From JAKOVR01 sp031415655 (GTDB taxonomy: Bacteria; Actinomycetota; Acidimicrobiia; Acidimicrobiales; Acidimicrobilacustridaceae), in the NCBI GenBank assembly GCA_031415655.1, contig JANOSD010000084.1:1-64000 (forward strand): 64,000 bases of DNA, given 5' to 3'. The translations under genes and the position numbers were made by a program. The notes beneath the pieces were generated by a model. That model saw nothing but the letters and a program-made list of their open reading frames with translations, searched no databases and had not been told where the DNA came from. The number at the start of each line of letters is the position of its first letter. Position 1 is the first letter of the stretch. Below are positions 61,799 to 64,000 of the stretch, one piece after another.

Positions 61799-64000
61799 AT
61801 GGCCCTCGACCCCAACCACTGGACCCTGAAGACACAAGAGGCGTTCAACGGCGCCGTCGATTTGGCCAAGTCGTCCAGCAACCCCGAAGTCACTCCCGAC
61901 CATCTGCTGTCGGCGTTGCTGGGGCAGGAGGAGGGCGTGGTGCTCCCCATCTTGCAGAAGGTGGGCACGTCTCCCGTCTCCTTGCGAAACCAGGTGGCCG
62001 ACGCCCTCGCCAAACTTCCCCACGCCTATGGCGGCGAGAGCCGGCTCGGAAAGGACCTCGTCGCGCTCTTCGATGACGCCGACACCTTTCGCAGTGACCT
62101 TGGTGACGAGTACCTCTCCACCGAGCACTTGCTGTTGGCGCTTGCCGACAAGGTAGGCGTCGAGCGCGAACAGCTCTTCCAAGCCCTGCGCGAGGTGCGT
62201 GGCAGTCACCGCGTGACCAGCCAGAACCCCGAGGCGCAATACCAGTCGCTCGAGAAGTACGGGCGTGATCTCACCGAGGCGGCTCGAAAGGGAAAGATCG
62301 ATCCCGTCATTGGGCGCGACGAAGAGATCCGCCGGGTGATCCAAGTGTTGAGCCGCCGCACCAAGAACAACCCGGTGCTCATTGGCGAGCCCGGCGTGGG
62401 AAAGACCGCAATCGTGGAAGGCTTGGCTCGTCGCATCGTCGAGGGTGATGTGCCCGAAGGGTTGAAGAACAAGCGACTCATTTCGCTCGACCTCGCGTCG
62501 ATGGTGGCCGGTGCGAAGTACCGGGGCGAGTTCGAGGAGCGGCTCAAGGCGGTGCTCAAAGAGATCACGTCGAGCGAGGGAGAAGTGATCACCTTCATCG
62601 ACGAGATGCACACGATCGTGGGCGCCGGCGCGGGCGAAGGGGCGATGGATGCCGGCAACATGATCAAGCCGATGTTGGCTCGCGGCGAACTCCGCCTCGT
62701 AGGAGCGACCACGCTCGACGAGTACCGCAAATACGTCGAAAAGGACCCCGCCCTCGAGCGGCGCTTCCAGCCGGTGTACGTCGGCGAACCCTCGGTCGAG
62801 GACTCGGTCGCCATTCTCCGCGGCCTCAAAGAGCGCTACGAAGTTCACCATGGTGTTCGCATCCAAGACGCCGCCCTCGTGGCCGCGGCCGTGCTCTCCG
62901 ACCGCTACCTCACTGGCCGATTTCTGCCCGACAAAGCAATCGATCTCGTCGATGAGGCGGCGTCGAAGTTGCGGATCGAGATCGATTCGATGCCCACGGA
63001 GATCGACGTAGTCGAACGCCGAATCCGGATGATCGAGATCGAGCGGGTAGCGCTCGGCAAAGAGACCGACACGGCGTCGAAGGAACGCTTGGCGGCGCTC
63101 GACGAAGAATTGGCGAATCTGTCGGAGCAAAGCGCCGGCATGAAAGCCCACTGGCAAGCGGAGAAAGACGCCATCGCTCACATCCGGGCCTTCAAAGAGG
63201 AGATGGAGCACAAACGGCTCGAACTTGAGCGCGAGCCCGACCTCGAAAAGGCAGCGGCGATCCGGTACGGGGAGCTGCCGGAGCTTGATCGGCGCGTGGA
63301 AGAGGCCACCAAACACCTCGCGGAGCTCCAGGCGGAACAAAAGATGCTGAAGGAGGAAGTCGACGAGGAAGACATCGCCGAAGTCGTGAGCAAGTGGACC
63401 GGGGTGCCCGTGTCCCGTCTCGTCGAGGGCGAGATGTCGAAGTTGTTGCGTCTCGAAACAGTGCTCCATCAGCGGGTGATCGGTCAGGACGACGCCGTCG
63501 TCGCCGTCGCCAACGCGATCCGTCGGTCCCGTGCCGGGCTGTCGGACCCCCACCGGCCGATTGGCACGTTCTTGTTCATCGGGCCCACCGGCGTCGGCAA
63601 GACCGAATTGGCCCGGGCCTTGGCGGAGTACCTCTTCGACGACGAGCGCGCCATGGTTCGCATCGACATGAGCGAGTACATGGAGAAACACGCCGTCGCT
63701 CGGCTGATCGGCGCACCACCCGGCTACGTCGGGTACGAGGAAGGTGGCCAACTCACCGAAGCGGTGCGGCGGCGCCCGTACTCCGTGGTGCTGCTCGACG
63801 AGGTCGAGAAGGCTCACCCTGATGTGTTCAACGTGTTGCTCCAACTCATGGACGACGGCCGACTCACCGACAGCCAAGGACGAACAGTCGACTTCGCCAA
63901 CGTCGTGCTGATCATGACCTCCAACTTGCCTGGCGACCCGCAGTCATTCTTCAAGCCAGAGTTCATCAACCGCATCGACGACATCGTGCGCTTCAAAGAA
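61799..64000 (+). CDS. clpB: ATP-dependent chaperone ClpB (5' part, runs off the window)
   Basis: The 734 residues seen run from the N-domain (DPNHWTLKTQEAFNGAVDLA) through the first AAA+ domain (IGEPGVGKTAIVEGLA, ITFIDEMHTIVGAG) and the ClpB-specific coiled-coil middle domain (about residues 400-520) into the second AAA+ domain (FIGPTGVGKTELARALAEYL, SVVLLDEVEKAHPD, TSNL...FKPEFINRIDDI). ClpB disaggregates proteins with DnaK. The GGGAGGATT ribosome site precedes the ATG. The HAIR box at 61709 places it in the HspR regulon. The remaining C-terminus lies beyond base 64000. Confidence 0.97.
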   Translation, partial: MALDPNHWTLKTQEAFNGAVDLAKSSSNPEVTPDHLLSALLGQEEGVVLPILQKVGTSPVSLRNQVADALAKLPHAYGGESRLGKDLVALFDDADTFRSDLGDEYLSTEHLLLALADKVGVEREQLFQALREVRGSHRVTSQNPEAQYQSLEKYGRDLTEAARKGKIDPVIGRDEEIRRVIQVLSRRTKNNPVLIGEPGVGKTAIVEGLARRIVEGDVPEGLKNKRLISLDLASMVAGAKYRGEFEERLKAVLKEITSSEGEVITFIDEMHTIVGAGAGEGAMDAGNMIKPMLARGELRLVGATTLDEYRKYVEKDPALERRFQPVYVGEPSVEDSVAILRGLKERYEVHHGVRIQDAALVAAAVLSDRYLTGRFLPDKAIDLVDEAASKLRIEIDSMPTEIDVVERRIRMIEIERVALGKETDTASKERLAALDEELANLSEQSAGMKAHWQAEKDAIAHIRAFKEEMEHKRLELEREPDLEKAAAIRYGELPELDRRVEEATKHLAELQAEQKMLKEEVDEEDIAEVVSKWTGVPVSRLVEGEMSKLLRLETVLHQRVIGQDDAVVAVANAIRRSRAGLSDPHRPIGTFLFIGPTGVGKTELARALAEYLFDDERAMVRIDMSEYMEKHAVARLIGAPPGYVGYEEGGQLTEAVRRRPYSVVLLDEVEKAHPDVFNVLLQLMDDGRLTDSQGRTVDFANVVLIMTSNLPGDPQSFFKPEFINRIDDIVRFKE

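Noticed and set aside
61694..63877. Long minus-strand open frame (727 codons) opposite clpB
   Set aside because: It is the mirror of clpB codon structure; the plus strand encodes every ClpB motif and the minus reading matches nothing recognisable.

Overview
This window looks like chromosome from a high-GC actinobacterium, most likely of the Acidimicrobiia type. The indications are a dnaK-grpE-dnaJ-hspR operon with HspR (HAIR-like) operators, a split egtABC/egtD ergothioneine pathway, RCC1-repeat and CSLREA secreted proteins, frequent GTG/TTG starts and dense 4-bp gene overlaps. The taxonomic call is an inference from gene content, not from a marker gene.

Region 1, about 1-18 kb, is a graveyard of integrated elements. 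An intact tRNA-Gly(CCC) lies at 42035-42108 on the minus strand. Partial copies of its 3' end recur at 1551-1595, 7160-7203 and 17952-18000, cutting the DNA to its left into stacked segments. One tyrosine integrase is apparently intact (173-1321). A second (4809-6948) is split by a 970-bp IS5-family element; removing it with one copy of its 3-bp target duplication restores the reading frame exactly. Cargo includes a toxin-antitoxin pair, an ECF sigma/anti-sigma pair, a trypsin-like protease next to a HEPN-motif protein, a CSLREA-ThiF chimera, a TetR regulator, an RCC1 lipoprotein gene broken by one stop codon and an IS3-family element, and several decayed genes.

Region 2, about 19-41.7 kb, is a biosynthetic gene cluster lying between the third att copy and the intact tRNA. 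About nineteen minus-strand genes (37887 to 19030), mostly joined by 1-4 bp stop/start overlaps, encode sugar-nucleotide-type oxidoreductases, two aminotransferases (one fused to a methyltransferase), a lone acyl carrier protein with a thioester-reductase-like SDR, an acyl-CoA dehydrogenase, a ferritin-like protein, a PhyH dioxygenase, kinases, a nucleotidyltransferase-like protein and an ABC exporter. A divergent plus-strand operon (38105-41718) encodes a nearly complete GDP-D-glycero-alpha-D-manno-heptose route: transaldolase, a fused guanylyltransferase/sedoheptulose-7-phosphate isomerase, heptose kinase and bisphosphatase. Together they suggest an undescribed heptose-containing, carrier-protein-assembled small molecule. 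No ketosynthase, NRPS module or classical glycosyltransferase was seen.

Region 3, about 42-64 kb, is core-genome-like: an Fe-S membrane oxidoreductase, a cyclic-nucleotide-binding protein, a ferredoxin-domain nucleotide cyclase, a coiled-coil protein built on 21-bp repeats, phosphoglycerate mutase, the HspR-controlled chaperone operon, egtD, a lipoprotein, a LuxR regulator, egtCBA and the 5' part of clpB, which runs off the right end.
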